NCBI RefSeq assembly: GCF_026914265.1
Contig: NC_069125.1
Location: 6,902,117 to 6,966,116, forward strand
DNA: 64,000 nucleotides
Reading direction: 5' to 3'
Source: Mya arenaria
Lineage: Eukaryota; Mollusca; Bivalvia; Myida; Myidae
Position numbers and translations under genes: made by a program. This document shows positions 10,664-22,326 of the stretch, piece after piece. The stretch's first letter is position 1, and each line of letters opens with the position of its first letter. The notes beneath the pieces were generated by a model. That model saw nothing but the letters and a program-made list of their open reading frames with translations, was not told the origin of the DNA and did not search any database.

Positions 10664-10768
10664 CTGAAATTAAGATAAGACAACATCAAACAAAGAATTG
10701 AAGAATACTATGATATAGCAAATATCAAACTGCTACTTAATAACTGAATTTCAAAGTTTGCTTTTCAC

Positions 10769-10898
10769 CTGAATTATGTCTTCCTCCTTTTCGGCATGCA
10801 CGTTGGTCGAACATATTCCTCCGAAGCAAAGGCTCCCAGATGAACACTAATCTATTTCTTCACATCCTTGTGCCGTGTTCACATAATGTTCCGGACAG
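10769..10898 (-). CDS. Gene A exon 32: EGF-like module with an in-frame stop
   Basis: Acceptor TCAATAG and donor GTGAAA. Reads CPEHYVNTAQGCEEID, then TAG, then CSSGSLCFGGICSTN. The stop sits where EGF modules usually have E or another residue before C. The frame and splice sites around it are intact, so this is a point change or a sequence error. Confidence 0.65.
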
Positions 10899-11094
10899 CT
10901 ATTGAAAGTACACATTAAACCGAGGGAAAAGGAAGCATTTGTGAAAAATAGCGATTTGTTTGGTATACGGGAGCTAGAATTTGAAGAAAAATACAAGATC
11001 TAGATAATGTGCACTGGCGTTGAACAACATGAGACAAGAGGGTTGTCCGAACGGAAAGAGGTGTGTCTACTACAACCTGTTCTTGCATCACCTA

Positions 11095-11390
11095 ATGCAC
11101 AAGTCAATTGTAACCTCCCCCCCTGAAGTCGGGGGGTAAACCGGATATAGCTGGGGAATGGAACGTGTTTCTACCTTTCAGGTGGCCCTAAAGTGCCGAG
11201 TGAATGCGGTGGATTTTTTCGCGCCGAAAATAGCGGGGAATGGGCCTTACCTAGAATGAACCCGGGGTTCGGGGGCATTTGGTGGGTATTTTACCAGCAG
11301 AGTGTTCCCGCAGGGCGGGGTGTTTACCTGGGATTGGCTGGACCGAAAGTCAAATTAGTTCGGAACCGAAAACATGTACATGTATTACTT
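11095..11390. other. GC-rich island in a gene A intron, unidentified
   Basis: About 300 bp distinctly GC-rich against AT-rich surroundings, with runs such as 'cctccccccctgaagtcgggg' in part and 'gggcggggtgtttacc'. It contains a small palindrome (ccccc...gggg). It is open for 66 codons on the plus strand but matches nothing I recognise. A transposon fragment is likely. Confidence 0.4.
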
Positions 11391-11493
11391 TGACTGGACA
11401 AATTCTTTCTTTTTTTATCATCTAGGGTACAGATGCGCGTTATAAAAGCGTTATCGCCGTTTAACAATCAACTGGTTTCAGTAGCTTACTCAC

Positions 11494-11682
11494 GAGCATG
11501 TGAAGTCTTCCCACTTAGGCACACATATTTTGGTGGTGTACACTGGCCAGGGGGACAGTCATCTCGACTGCACTGTTCCTGTACATTTGCTGAAAACACT
11601 AAAACGGCAGCGGGGCTCAATATTGCTTCCTCAAAGGTAAGCGGAAACCAACTGTTGTCAATCCGAACGTCTTTGATACACG
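11494..11682 (-). CDS. Gene A exon 31: end of laminin-G and cysteine-rich link, frameshifted
   Basis: Reads TCIKDVRIDNSWFPLT, the usual C-terminal end of a laminin-G domain, then CSRDDCPPGQCTPPKYVC. After that the frame must shift by one base to give PKWEDFTCS, which continues in phase into exon 32 (CPEHY). Length is 189 nt where 190 is expected, so one base is missing. The donor is GTGAGT. Confidence 0.65.
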
Positions 11683-11794
11683 CTGAAAAACACAAGGTGT
11701 TTGTATTATGAATAAAACACTTATTCTACATCATGCGTTTTATATCATAACACGCTCCCAATCAAGTAAGCTTTTTTTCAAATATAATACATAC

Positions 11795-12086
11795 TGTTCG
11801 ACAAGTCGTCACCGTAATACACAGGCGATCCAGAGGCATAGCTCACTGACGCTCCAGCGACAATTCTATCTTGGCGTATGCTGAAATCCCTAAGTCCGCT
11901 GTCCCGACCTGACGTCTCTGTGTAATAACGCCATTCTCCGCCATCCAATTTTAATATAAACGTGCTGCCGTGACGTTCAAGTGTCACTAAGTGATACTGG
12001 CCGTTGTCAACCCTGATTTCCGAAAGGATTAGCGCCACCTCGCCATCACCCATATTGTACACGAGTTGCAAATGTCCACCTGTAAG
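11795..12086 (-). CDS. Gene A exon 30: laminin-G domain 2, second part
   Basis: Acceptor GCGTTAG and donor GTATGT. Reads LTGGHLQLVYNMGDGE, later RVDNGQYHLVTLERHG and FILKLDGGEW. These are the W/Y-H-L-V and L-Y-hydrophobic strands of a laminin-G sandwich. Open throughout, phase 0 to 1. Confidence 0.8.
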
Positions 12087-12345
12087 CTAACGCCAGCAAC
12101 GGAATCGCATTTGTCAATTTTGATATTTAGGAATAATTTCAACAAAAATAATTATTATACAGTTATCACCGAAACGCCCATGGTAATAAGCCACAGTATG
12201 TACTGGTCATTAGTCAGGATTTCGAAATTGTGAAATATATCTAAAAGTTTTTAAAAAAGAATATTTTCAGCTGAGATAGCTTGCCGAATGATTATCTCGT
12301 CTAAGACGGGGATATGTGTACTAGAATGCATAGAAGTTATCTCAC

Positions 12346-12527
12346 CATGAATGTTATGAAACTGTTTTCATTTGATTGACCGGAAAGAGACAAAATAAGA
12401 CCATCTGAATCTCTGGTGCGGACATGAAAACTGACCGTCGTCTAGCGAACGTTTAATGAATTCACAAACGCATCCTTTAAGTGCCATGCTATAAAACTTT
12501 CTGCCATTAATGAGCGTTCAGGTACCT
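12346..12527 (-). CDS. Gene A exon 29: laminin-G domain 2, first part, in-frame stop
   Basis: Reads VPERSLMAESFIAWHL then KDAFVNSLNVR, TAG, TTVSFHVRTRDSDGLIL and SGQSNENSFITFM. The laminin-G pattern 'V.F..RT.D..GLIL' is clear and the stop interrupts it (CAG to TAG is the simplest origin). Acceptor TTACCAG, donor GTGAGA. Confidence 0.7.
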
Positions 12528-12883
12528 CTGGTAAAATAAAGATTCTTCATTTTATAGATCATGCCAATTGTAATTATATCAACTTATTTCACACACATTT
12601 AAATTAATTAAATTTGTTACAAGTCAAATTAAGAATATTGCATATTTTACAAATAAGATACCATTTTTGTTTTTCTTTGTGAATAAAGACGAAACAAATG
12701 ACAAGCACATAACATTGTGTTAAATAATATTTACTCTATCAAAACATACATTTAAAGTATGACAATTTCAATTTTATAAAATATCAAAATATATTTCTGA
12801 AAGATGTCAATTTTACAGTTTTTAAATATGTCAATTTCATTTTCTACAATCTAAAAAATGACAACAAACAACCACTTTCTCAC

Positions 12884-13076
12884 TTGTGTCACACTTATCC
12901 GAATTTGATTTTCGCCAGCTGTGGTCGCAAACACATGCTGCCTTTAGTTTTCCGGCCACGACATCTGTAACCTGACATTGGCCCCTTCCACAGCTTTCTG
13001 AGCCGCAGGCAGCGTTCTCCAGAGGGCAACCGTCCACAGACCCTGGGAACAGACCTCCCGTGCTTAGGTCATAAAG
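12884..13076 (-). CDS. Gene A exon 28: EGF-like, cysteine-rich
   Basis: Reads LYDLSTGGLFPGSVDGC, then CGSESCGRGQCQVTDV and AACVCDHSW. The LYDL start followed by spaced cysteines matches the linker between the two laminin-G domains in CadN-type cadherins. Acceptor ATTTTCAG, donor GTGAGA, phase 0 to 1. Confidence 0.8.
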
Positions 13077-13646
13077 CTGAAAATATAAGCACACACTACT
13101 GCAAAACATAATGCAGCATTAAATAATTGCCTGTTTAATTCCGCTACTACAAAAAATCAATATCAGTTTCGGCATAAAAACCATCAGATTACGCTTAAAC
13201 TTTATCATGGTAACCAACACAAGTGAATTGTTGCGTTTGGGCGGTACATGATCTTGTCTTCGATGCAAATTTCATTTTGAACGTGTGCTGTTTAACTGAT
13301 TGACAACCACGTATTGGTAAGTAGATGTAACTATATTTTCGTAAGCAGATGATTAGAATAGAAGCAATACATATTAAAATATTAAGATATTTTGGAATAT
13401 GTTTTCCTTTGCTTACAATCACTGATAAGTTTTCATATCAGAACGGTAATTAGTAGACAGTGCTCTTACCGCACAAGTTAGTTGCTTCACTAATACAACG
13501 GTTCTTATTGCACGCTGTTGTTGACACTATGGTCAGTACAAAACAGTTACTACACATTCGGGCTCGTGTATAATTTCAATAACTCAAGTTGTGAGTAAAA
13601 TAACTATTACCGGTTCCATGTAAACCATGATAAAATAAAACCTAAC

Positions 13647-13871
13647 CTCAGTGTTGTGGATAAGGTTCATCATACAGCCCGAAAACCTTTCTCTAACGAC
13701 GTTTCCTGGGTACGAAGGCTCACTTATCCGTCCACCGAGCTGAAGCATGGTGGCTACATTCAGATAAATGGCCTCCCCTCGGGTATATCCGGACGCTTCA
13801 CACCCAGACCTGTCCTCAACTCCGCCGAAAAACACGCTTTCTATACATTGGTCAATTACCATTCGGACATG
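13647..13871 (-). CDS. Gene A exon 27: laminin-G domain 1, C-terminal part
   Basis: Reads HVRMVIDQCIESVFFG, CEASGYTRGEAIYLNV and LGGRI...ERFSGCMMNLIHN. YLNV, then LGG, then F.GC..N is the standard end of a laminin-G domain. Open, phase 0-0, 225 nt. Confidence 0.8.
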
Positions 13872-14278
13872 CTGAATTTAAGACATTGATTACTTTTATT
13901 TACAGCCATTCAAACATTAACATGCTTTAGAACGAAATACATTATTGAACTTGTTTTCTTTAAATAGACTGTCTGTCAATTGCAATAAACTAATGGTAAT
14001 GGTTTACGTTGAAAACTATTTAGGCAAGGTACAAATCATAACCATATGGTCAAATCGAAGGCAAAATCGGTAAATTGGGTTGTTGTGCTGGTGCCATTTC
14101 AATACAGCTTAAATATAATATTCATTAAATGTCTCGCAACACATTACTCCTATTGTATAAACGGCGATTTTTAATTTGTGGGGTTATGTTGCTAAATTGT
14201 AATAATTGTACTTTTAAATGCATCGTAAATAAGAAAATATGACGGACATGTGTGCATCTTCTTTAATAATTAGATTAC

Positions 14279-15850
14279 AAAGCGGTGCTTGTACGGGTAC
14301 GAGACGGTTCTTGTACAGATATAAAACGGTGCTTGTACGGGTACCAGACGGTTCTTGTACGAGTACGAGACGTCGCTTGTACAGATATAAAACCGTGCTT
14401 GTACGGGTACGAGACGGTTCTTGTACAGATATAAAACGGTGCTTGTACGTGTACGAGACGGTTCTTGTACAAATATAAAACGGTGCTTGTACGGGTACGA
14501 AACGGTGCTTGTACGGTTACGAGACGGTGCTTGTACGGGTAAGAGACGGTGCTTGTACGGTTGCGAGACGGTGCTTGCACGGGTACGAGACGGTACTTGT
14601 ACGGGTACGAGACGGTGCTTGTACGGGTACGAGACGGTGCTTGTACTGGTACGAGACGGTGCTTGTACGGGTACGAGACGGTGCTTGTACGGGTACGAGA
14701 CGGTGCTTGTACGGGTACGAGACGGTGATTGTACCGATATAAAACGGTGCTTGTACGGGTACGAGACGGTGCTTGTACTGGTACGAGACGGTGCTTTTAC
14801 GGGTACGAAACGGTGCTTGTACGGGTACGAGACGGTGCTTGTACGGGTACGAGACGGTGATTGTACAGATATAAAACGGTGCTTGTACGGGTACGAGACG
14901 GTGCTTGTACGTGTACGAGACGGTGCTTTTACGGGTACGAGACGGTGCTTGTACGGGTACGAGACGGTGCTTGTACGGGTACGAGACGGTGCATGTACTG
15001 GTACGAGACGGTGCTTGTACAGATATAAAACGGTGCTTGTACTGGTACGAGACGGTGCTTGTACTGGTACGAGACGGTGCTTGTACTGGTACGAGACGGT
15101 GCTTGTACTGGTACGAGACGGTGCTTGTACTGGTACGAGACGGTGCTTGTACGGGTACGAGACGGTGATTGTACAGATATAAAACGGTGCTTGTACGGGT
15201 ACGAGACGGTGCTTGTACTGGTACGAGACGGTGCTTTTACGGGTACGAAACGGTGCTTGTACGGGTACGAGACGGTGCTTGTACGGGTACGAGACGGTGA
15301 TTGTACAGATATAAAACGGTGCTTGTACGGGTACGAGACGGTGCTTGTACTGGTACGAGACGGTGCTTTTACGGGTACGAGACGGTGCTTGTACGGGTAC
15401 GAGACGGTGCTTGTACGGGTACGAGACGGTGCTTGTACTGGTACGAGACGGTGCTTGTACAGATATAAAACGGTGCTTGTACTGGTACGAGACGGTGCTT
15501 GTACTGGTACGAGACGGTGCTTGTACTGGTACGAGACGGTGCTTGTACTGGTACGAGACGGTGCTTGTACTGGTACGAGACGGTGCTTGTACGGGTACGA
15601 GACGGTGCTTGTACTGGTACGAGACGGTGCTTGTACAGATATAAAACGGTGCTTGTACGGGTACGAGACGGTGCTTGTACGGGTACGAGACGGTGCTTGT
15701 ACAGATATAAAACGGTGCTTGTACGGGTACGAGACGGTGCTTGATGTACAGATATAAAACGGTGCTTGTACGGGTACGAGACGGTGCTTGTACGGGTACG
15801 AGACGGTGCTTGTACAGATATAAAACGGTGCTTGTTTGGATACGAGACGG
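14279..15850. repeat. 22-bp minisatellite, about 70 copies, with 440-bp higher-order period
   Basis: Unit 'gcttgtacgggtacgagacg' plus 'gt' repeated head to tail within a gene A intron, with a second unit type containing 'cagatataaaacggt'. The order of unit variants repeats at an offset of 440 bp (14740-15000 against 15180-15440), so 20-unit blocks have been duplicated. 22 is not a multiple of three and contains no stop in any plus frame, so long spurious ORFs appear in all frames. Confidence 0.95.
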
Positions 15851-16091
15851 GGATTATTCGGTGTAATCTAAGTCCTTCAGAAATGAGTCGGCTCATGCAA
15901 GGTGATGCCAATGCCGTCCACATACTAGTACCGCGAAATAAACATTTTATACGAGATACTTCGGATTCAAGATGGAAAAAAATGTCGACGAACTTTAAAG
16001 CCTAATGCATTTTTTTCTTTTTTCAATTTTAGGAAAAAAAACTTCCCGTTTAAGTACAAGAGATTTTCTTAACTTCTCTAATTATACACAC

Positions 16092-16440
16092 TTTTCTACT
16101 TGTGAAAATGTCAATGCTGTGCCACATGCTATCATTTAACTTCCGCCGACCGCTTCCAGTTAATTGGAGAGTAACCTCCCCTGTGCCATGGTTTATACGA
16201 AGCTTCGGGTAACCGTCCAAAAGCTCCAACAGAATAAAAGCTATGGAATCAAGGGGTTTCAGTTCATCTATTGGACCATTGTACAATATCAGCTGGGTTG
16301 CTTTAGAAGTAAGGATCTCAATGCTGGTTCGTGAGTTATAACATTGTTTGAGTGGAAGATACAGCGCGTATCCAGTTCCGTCAAAACTCTGCCTTAGCTC
16401 TTGACATCGTGGTCCTCTATTCCCTTATGGACACGTGCAA
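16092..16440 (-). CDS. Gene A exon 26: EGF end and laminin-G domain 1, in-frame stop
   Basis: Reads CTCP, TAA, GNRGPRCQELRQSFDGTGYA, then SIEILTSKATQLILYNGP and LNDSMWHSIDIF. The EGF end and the start of a laminin-G domain (SF.G.GYA, LI.YNGP, W H.IDI) are unmistakable. The stop stands where EGF modules have a variable residue. Acceptor TTATTATAG, donor GTGTGT, phase 2 to 0. Confidence 0.75.
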
Positions 16441-16834
16441 CTATAATAATATGAGATACCATTCATTTGTGTGTGCAAAAACAGGCTGAAATCGATCAAA
16501 TATACATGCACGGTAGCTCTAGTTATAACCTAAAATCATATTTTAAGTCAGAACCCGAACGAATAGGCGAGTTCTGGGCCGAATTGAGGAGCATTTGGTA
16601 TGAAATGAATGAATTAAACCTGAACTATGGACGGAATGATAATTCCGATTGGAACATTGACTGGTATCACATAGATTCCAGACGTAAAACAAAGAGATTT
16701 CCGGGCGTAAAATAAATCCAGGCGAATTTTAATATGAAAACATATTCATGAAGCTGATTTTTATTAAGTCTTCTCATTCCATTTATCAAAGACGGAATTT
16801 TCAACTTAGAGAAAAGTTCGAACACTTTAAAACT

Positions 16835-17345
16835 TTAGTGGCATATGCTACAATTGTACAATGGTTCATGTTTGACATTTTGGTCTAAATTTTCCCATTT
16901 TAATTGTGAAGACCCGTGTATAAAAGGTGGCAACTCAGGAACAATATAGAGGTGCGGAGCTATCGCTATTTTATATTCGAACATAAATTTATTTATGACA
17001 ATGTAGATAAACTTATTTAAGTTGACGGTATTTTTTAAGCGTTATGGTTTCATCTAATGGTTACATTATCCATTCATCCAATTATTTAATAGCATTATCA
17101 CTGCCAATTGTATCGCTCATCAACCATTATGGTAAATTTCAGCGTGGGCCACGCCATTTTATAAACTTTACAAAGTGTTCTGCAATTATTTTCTATTTTA
17201 TGGTTGCTTGAATGGCATATGTTACTATTGAATATGCTTGACATTTTGGGATGACGACCCAGTTTAATAGTGAAAACTCATAGTGCATAAGAGGTGGCAA
17301 TTCATGAACTATTTTGAGCTGCGGAGCTATCGCGGGTTTTTATCA
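16835..17345. repeat. Imperfect tandem duplication, about 370-bp period
   Basis: Two diverged copies (about 16838-16980 and 17210-17345) share 'tggcatatg', 'gacattttgg', 'aaggtggcaa' or 'gaggtggcaa' and 'gcggagctatcgc'. Intronic and non-coding. Confidence 0.65.
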
Positions 17346-17356
17346 GGCCACGAGAT

Positions 17357-20019
17357 ACAGTACTGTTAAGACCAAACTTTACACTCTTGTTCACTAGGAG
17401 TGCACTAGTAGTGAACAATTTGTGCACTATGGATAAACTAATGTAGTCTGTAGTTTATTAGATAAGCCAGTATTGATTTTCCTGGTGCACTCAGATTGGC
17501 CTTACTATGTTGATTTAATATTACTGATAAGATCATTTCCTCTAGAATATCATTGTTTAACTTGTGATAAAACATTTTAGTATACTGCATTTATTGATGA
17601 CTTTATGATGATCATCATTTAATGGGCCAGTAAGACAAGGGGTTTCTACCCATCATTTACTGGTCATATTTGTCAATTTTTTAATTCTAATGTTGGTGAA
17701 ATAAGAATAAAACATTTCTTAAATAAATCCAATAAATTTCTTTGAAAGCCAATATTTGAAAATAGGGGTGTTATCAATATAATTTTGCTACTATTGTAAC
17801 ATCCAAACAATTGCTTTGGTAAATCAGACATTCAATTAAAGTCAATTAGTGATTACAAAATAATAATTCTGAATCCTAAGTATATAAGTGAACAGCACTG
17901 TTATATATTCAAACAGTAAATGCAAAACCAATGTTTATGATAAAAAAAGGTAATTCTAATTTAAAAGAAGAAAAAAATGCATGCAATGTTGAAAAAAAAC
18001 AACCTCGCCTTAATTAGATTTAAAAATAGAAGCTCAGGCTATTTCTTCAGAAACAGATTTTTCATATATGCATTACATTATAACTTCATCAAAAAGATTA
18101 TAAATACTAATCTAGATGATATTGCAATTGTCTGTAACTTTCCTGTATAGATGTTACGTAACTATATTCACGATTAATTTCATTACTTTTCATAAACAAA
18201 CATCTTAAAAGCCTAGTTTGAGCATTTGATACTGAATGTATCTATTTATCTTTATATATAAAAAGAGCAAAAACGGGAATTATCCTACCAAATGGCCCAC
18301 TAACCAGGCATTAAATTTTAATTTCAGAAAATGATAAAATGCTTATTCATACTTTTGTAATGAGATTACCCATTGTAACAATGTTAGACCCAATAGGTCG
18401 AGGCAATAAACAATACACAGGAAGTATCAGGAACCCTGCTGTGATAACTTAAAAATGGCAAAAAAAGGTAATTATCCTATGCATCCAACCATTAACCAGG
18501 CATTACAATAAATATGAGTTATAATAAACTTGCTATTTGATGTTAAAATACATGATATGCATGGTTAATATTAAATATCTCTACTCTTAACAATTTGATT
18601 AACAAATGATGAAAAGTGTCCTAAAGAAATAGTATTTTTATTTTATAATGCAGTTGCAAAATATAATTAATATAAACTATTTTCCATCTTTTATAAAAAC
18701 ATTTTTGTTAACATCTCTTCTCTTAAACCAAATTCGTAAAAAATATATTGAGTTGCCTAGTTTTAAGAAGATTGTTATGTTAATTCTCTGCTGTGTATCC
18801 CTTGTTTATTGCACTAGTGTCACTGCAGGGGCAATTTCCTGTGTATTTGTTTATTGGCTCGGGGCCATTTGGAGGTGACACCATTTAGAGTAGAAAATAG
18901 CATTATCTTATTAATACACAACCAATTCTTGCATAAACAATATATGCATGGCCAATGTATTAATTTGACTGATGAGAAGTAAATAACAAACAAATAAAGT
19001 AACATTACATTTATGTTGTATGCTATAAATCATATAATGGGATATTATTAATAATATCTAACATTACTCTTATTCTGACTCTAAAAAGTTATCAAAATGA
19101 AACGGTAATATAAACACTGACAGATCTGAGATTAAAGAAGGCTTAGGGTAGCCTTCAATGGATAGTATTTCATTTAATAATGAAGCAGCAGAACCACCTC
19201 TTAAATATATGTTTATCTATTATGTGTTTCAAATTAGAAATGCAATTAATAAATCTAGAAACAATTCAGAAAATATACTATAATAATTAATGGTGTACTT
19301 ATTTGATAATAATTGCTGTTAGGCTATCACCTTAAATTATAATACATTTGTTAATCAAAAATAAACATAAAATTGAAAGTTTTACAATAGATGGAAGAAA
19401 ATCTTGCAACAATTTCACAGTTTGAGCTTGGAACAATAAGGTGTGAACCTTGATGATTAACTATTTTAAATAACGAACAACTTGTAACTATCACCTTGTG
19501 AAACTTATTGTTATAGTTAAAATAAAGGCTTATGAATTCATTTCATCGTTATGTTCAATAAGTGTTTGAAGATGAAACCCTTTAACCCAGAACAAAAGTT
19601 ATATCATTATACCTATCAATTAATATCAAAATAATGCAATGCATATTAATAAAGAAAACAAAAAAAAAACATTAAATATCTTTGTTTGACAATTTCTTTT
19701 TTTATAAAACAACATCAGTTTTTTATTTTAATAAATCTAAATCAGTTACATAAAAGGTCCAAATGGATTATAAGTATTCTCTATCAATTAATTAACATTA
19801 AAACATCTGTTTAAACTACACCCATCATTCTAAGTTTCACTGTAAAGATAGCTTTTATTATAGACTGAAGAAGCTTTATCTGGTCAGCCCCTTGTCTGCA
19901 TTTAGTCTTTCACTGGCCTTCCCCTTGTCTTACCCTAGTGCACTACGAAGTGCACTGATCGTAAACTGATAGTGAACAAGAAGTTCACTTACTGTCAAGT
20001 TTGGTCTTAACAGTACTGT
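17357..20019. mobile_element. Terminal-inverted-repeat DNA element, 2.65 kb, TTAA-type ends
   Basis: The ends are inverted copies: left 'acagtactgttaagacc' at 17357, right 'ggtcttaacagtactgt' ending at 20019, followed by related subterminal motifs ('gtgcactagtagtgaac' left, 'gtgcactacgaagtgcac' right). The TTAA inside each end would suit a piggyBac-type target duplication with GACCAAACTT termini. Alternatively the palindrome acagtactgt is the target duplication. The interior is AT-rich with no recognisable transposase, so it looks non-autonomous. It lies in the intron between gene A exons 25 and 26. Confidence 0.75.
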
Positions 20020-20130
20020 CCGGAAGCAAATAAAGATGGCTGCACCCACTACCGTAACAGTTCATCAATTTTAACTGTATATAAGAACATAATCTCGAAA
20101 CTTGCTTCCACAGAGCTGTTTCCACGCCAC

Positions 20131-20360
20131 GAACCATCATTGTAACAGTCAAATGATGATTTGTTTAATCCAAAATCACACGATGGCTAGGCGGTTATGG
20201 TTAGACCTACGTATGATGATCCAGCAGACTGTATCACGGTCGGTGCGTCGGAAACTACAAGTGATGTATAACAGTCTCCCTCACAACCGTCAAACTGGCA
20301 CATTTCAACAGGAACCATACTTATTTCACCATTTCCAAAATCCGTTAGAATACTCTCAAA
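20131..20360 (-). CDS. Gene A exon 25: cysteine-rich link, in-frame stop
   Basis: Reads FESILTDFGNGEISMVPVEM, CQFDGCEGDCYTSLVV, SSYVGLTITA, TAG, then PSCDFGLNKSSFDCYNDGS, continuing into exon 26 as CTCP to complete an EGF-like module. CadN-type proteins have the same VPV..C and C..SFVG features here. The donor is a weak GTGGCG, chosen because it restores phase 2. CAG to TAG is the simplest origin of the stop. Confidence 0.65.
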
Positions 20361-20869
20361 CTGCAACATATACAAAAGGTGTGTGGTTTGAGAAATAATT
20401 GACAACGTACAATAATTAAGAACCGGTCACATTATTGTGTGTGCATTCATGTTGTATAAACGTAGTAGAAACGCGAAAAAATCCTTAGAAGCGCGTTAGC
20501 CATCTAAAGATGCGAATTTATATATTTTTAACAGTAATTATTTTGAAGCCAATACATTTTTATTAAAGAATAGCCGATAATTGTAATGTTATATAATAAA
20601 TAGTAATAAGATATCAGTTAAAATTATTGATTTAGAACACCGGGGCCTACCGAAATCAAGCTGTATATGTTGTTAGACGAGTATAGTCACTGTTGTAGGT
20701 CTCGATGTAAGAAAAGCATTTTTTAACCTGAAGTTTCGTTGTTTTTTATCGGAAAGATGTTATTTTGCATATACATGAAGTGAAACCTTTGATTAAATAA
20801 GCCATAACTAATGTGCTTATATTTATAAATATGCGTTCATCGGAGGTATTTTAAGGATAATGTTTTTAT

Positions 20870-20955
20870 AAAACATTTGACCTTGATCTTGACCTTGAGC
20901 TTCGACATACAAGTTTACCTCAAATGTAACAGAGGTCATCTACTAGTACAGAGCT
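20870..20955. repeat. Low-copy 'gaccttga' repeat patch
   Basis: 'ttgaccttgatcttgacctt' and a nearby 'gaggtcatc' make a short pentameric patch of the kind common in molluscan dispersed repeats. Intronic. Confidence 0.35.
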
Positions 20956-21321
20956 ATTTATTACTGAAGTTTTATGGTCAAAGATAAAACTTTTATCGAG
21001 TTATGATATGGAAAACGTTTTCAATTGGCTGTTGACCATGCCGTTACCTTAGACCTTAACTCAAAAACAAAAGGGGTACTCTCCTTTCGGTGAAGGTATA
21101 ATAAACGATTGTTCAAAAAATGCACACGAATATCAATGATCACATGGACTTTGCCATGTTATTCAACCCGGTCCGTCAAAATAACGCACCATATTTCGTA
21201 GGCATTTATAAAGAAAGTCCTTCCAATAAAAATTCAGACGTTCCTCTTGTGTTTAACACTCATAACGCAATACCTAGTTCAAGCAAAAATATACAAAACA
21301 TGGACAAACATATTGACGTAC

Positions 21322-21578
21322 TTCGTTTTTATGTGCTGTTACAATGCCGTTCATAATACTACTCTGATATTGTGGACGTCCAAGATTTGCTAATCTAATT
21401 TCCGTGTAAGAATTGTTTCCGACAACGCTAAACATCTTAATTTTTGGAACAACTGTGGCATTCCTGTGTATTTCCTCTGTTAGCAATTTTTGAAACTGTA
21501 TGTTCATGGTATCCATGCTTTTTGTCATTTCCTGAGAGGGTATTCGTGGTAAATGTAGAAAGTCAGCCGGACTTATAC
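21322..21578 (-). CDS. Gene A exon 24: CadN-type proximal domain
   Basis: Reads GISPADFLHLP, FQKLLTEEIHRNATVVPK, KIKMFSVVGNNSYTEIR. In CadN proteins the segment after the last cadherin repeat has the pattern 'I.R.SG....EF' and 'VDIFSV', and this fits. Phase 1 to 0, open. Confidence 0.8.
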
Positions 21579-21732
21579 CTGAAATAATAGAGTTATTAAA
21601 TTAATTGTCAAAAGGGCGCTTTCTTTCTGGCATCAAACTATGTTACGCACATATCTTTGACTTTAATTACATTATATTCGATTTGATAAATACGTGTACA
21701 ATATGCGTATCATTTGAAATAAATGAACTCAC

Positions 21733-21892
21733 CAGTGATTCGGACAGATCCTGCGTTAAACACGTCATTTTCTGTTACATAGACTAATGTTATATGGACG
21801 TTTGTTACGGTTGCAGCGTTTGTCGACTGGTCTTTAACCAATACCTTGACAGAGAAAGCCATTTCCGGAGTATTTGACCTCAAACATATACA
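21733..21892 (-). CDS. Gene A exon 23: start of CadN-type proximal domain
   Basis: Reads CICLRSNTPEMAFSVKV, ATVTNVHITLVYVTENDV, FNAGSVRITG. The 'V.VTE....SG.IR..G' pattern is the hallmark of the non-chordate proximal domain of type III cadherins. It begins after a GAAACAG acceptor, phase 0 to 1. Confidence 0.75.
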
Positions 21893-22117
21893 CTGTTTCA
21901 AACAACTGTTTCAACATTCAGCAATTTAACTTAAACCACAATCATTTGCCTGTACATAACATGGTGCATTGTATTAAAACATGTTGGTCTTTATCTACAT
22001 GTATACTAGTGTTGTAATACAGTGAAATGTAGAACATTCTTAATCCGAAACTCTAAATAAAATGGTAATTAATTTTGCAGCAAAAATACAAATAAAATGA
22101 GCATAAAATGAGTTTAC

Positions 22118-22326
22118 CTTTATAACTGTAACAATAATAAATTGTTCTCCGTCTAGGTTTGTATTGTCATTTGCGTCAGCAATGTCTATTTTTATATATC
22201 TGACGCCGCATTGCTGGTCTTGTCTGCTCAACCCGGCAACGTCACATGTCCTTACAGGCAGTATAACGACCTTTTCAAACTCTCGATCGAATGTTCCAGT
22301 CACGAGAATGAACCCTACATTAGTTT
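22118..22326 (-). CDS. Gene A exon 22: last cadherin repeat
   Basis: Reads ETNVGFILVTGTFDREFEK, CDVAGLSRQDQQCGVR, KIDIADANDNTNLDGEQF. FDRE and the DANDN calcium motif mark the end of a cadherin repeat, followed by a CadN-like linker. Acceptor CTTTGTAG, donor GTAAAC. Confidence 0.8.

Noticed and set aside
14421-15757. Open reading frames of 230-250 codons with repeats like YGYETVLVRVRDGAC
   Set aside because: They are by-products of a 22-bp minisatellite with no stop in any plus frame; several frames are open at once and there is no start context or splice logic.
14279-15850. CRISPR-like array
   Set aside because: Units are contiguous without unique spacers, and the DNA is eukaryotic.
18648-18878. 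76-codon hydrophobic open frame inside the TIR element
   Set aside because: Low-complexity AT-rich DNA; no transposase motif and no support from a second copy.
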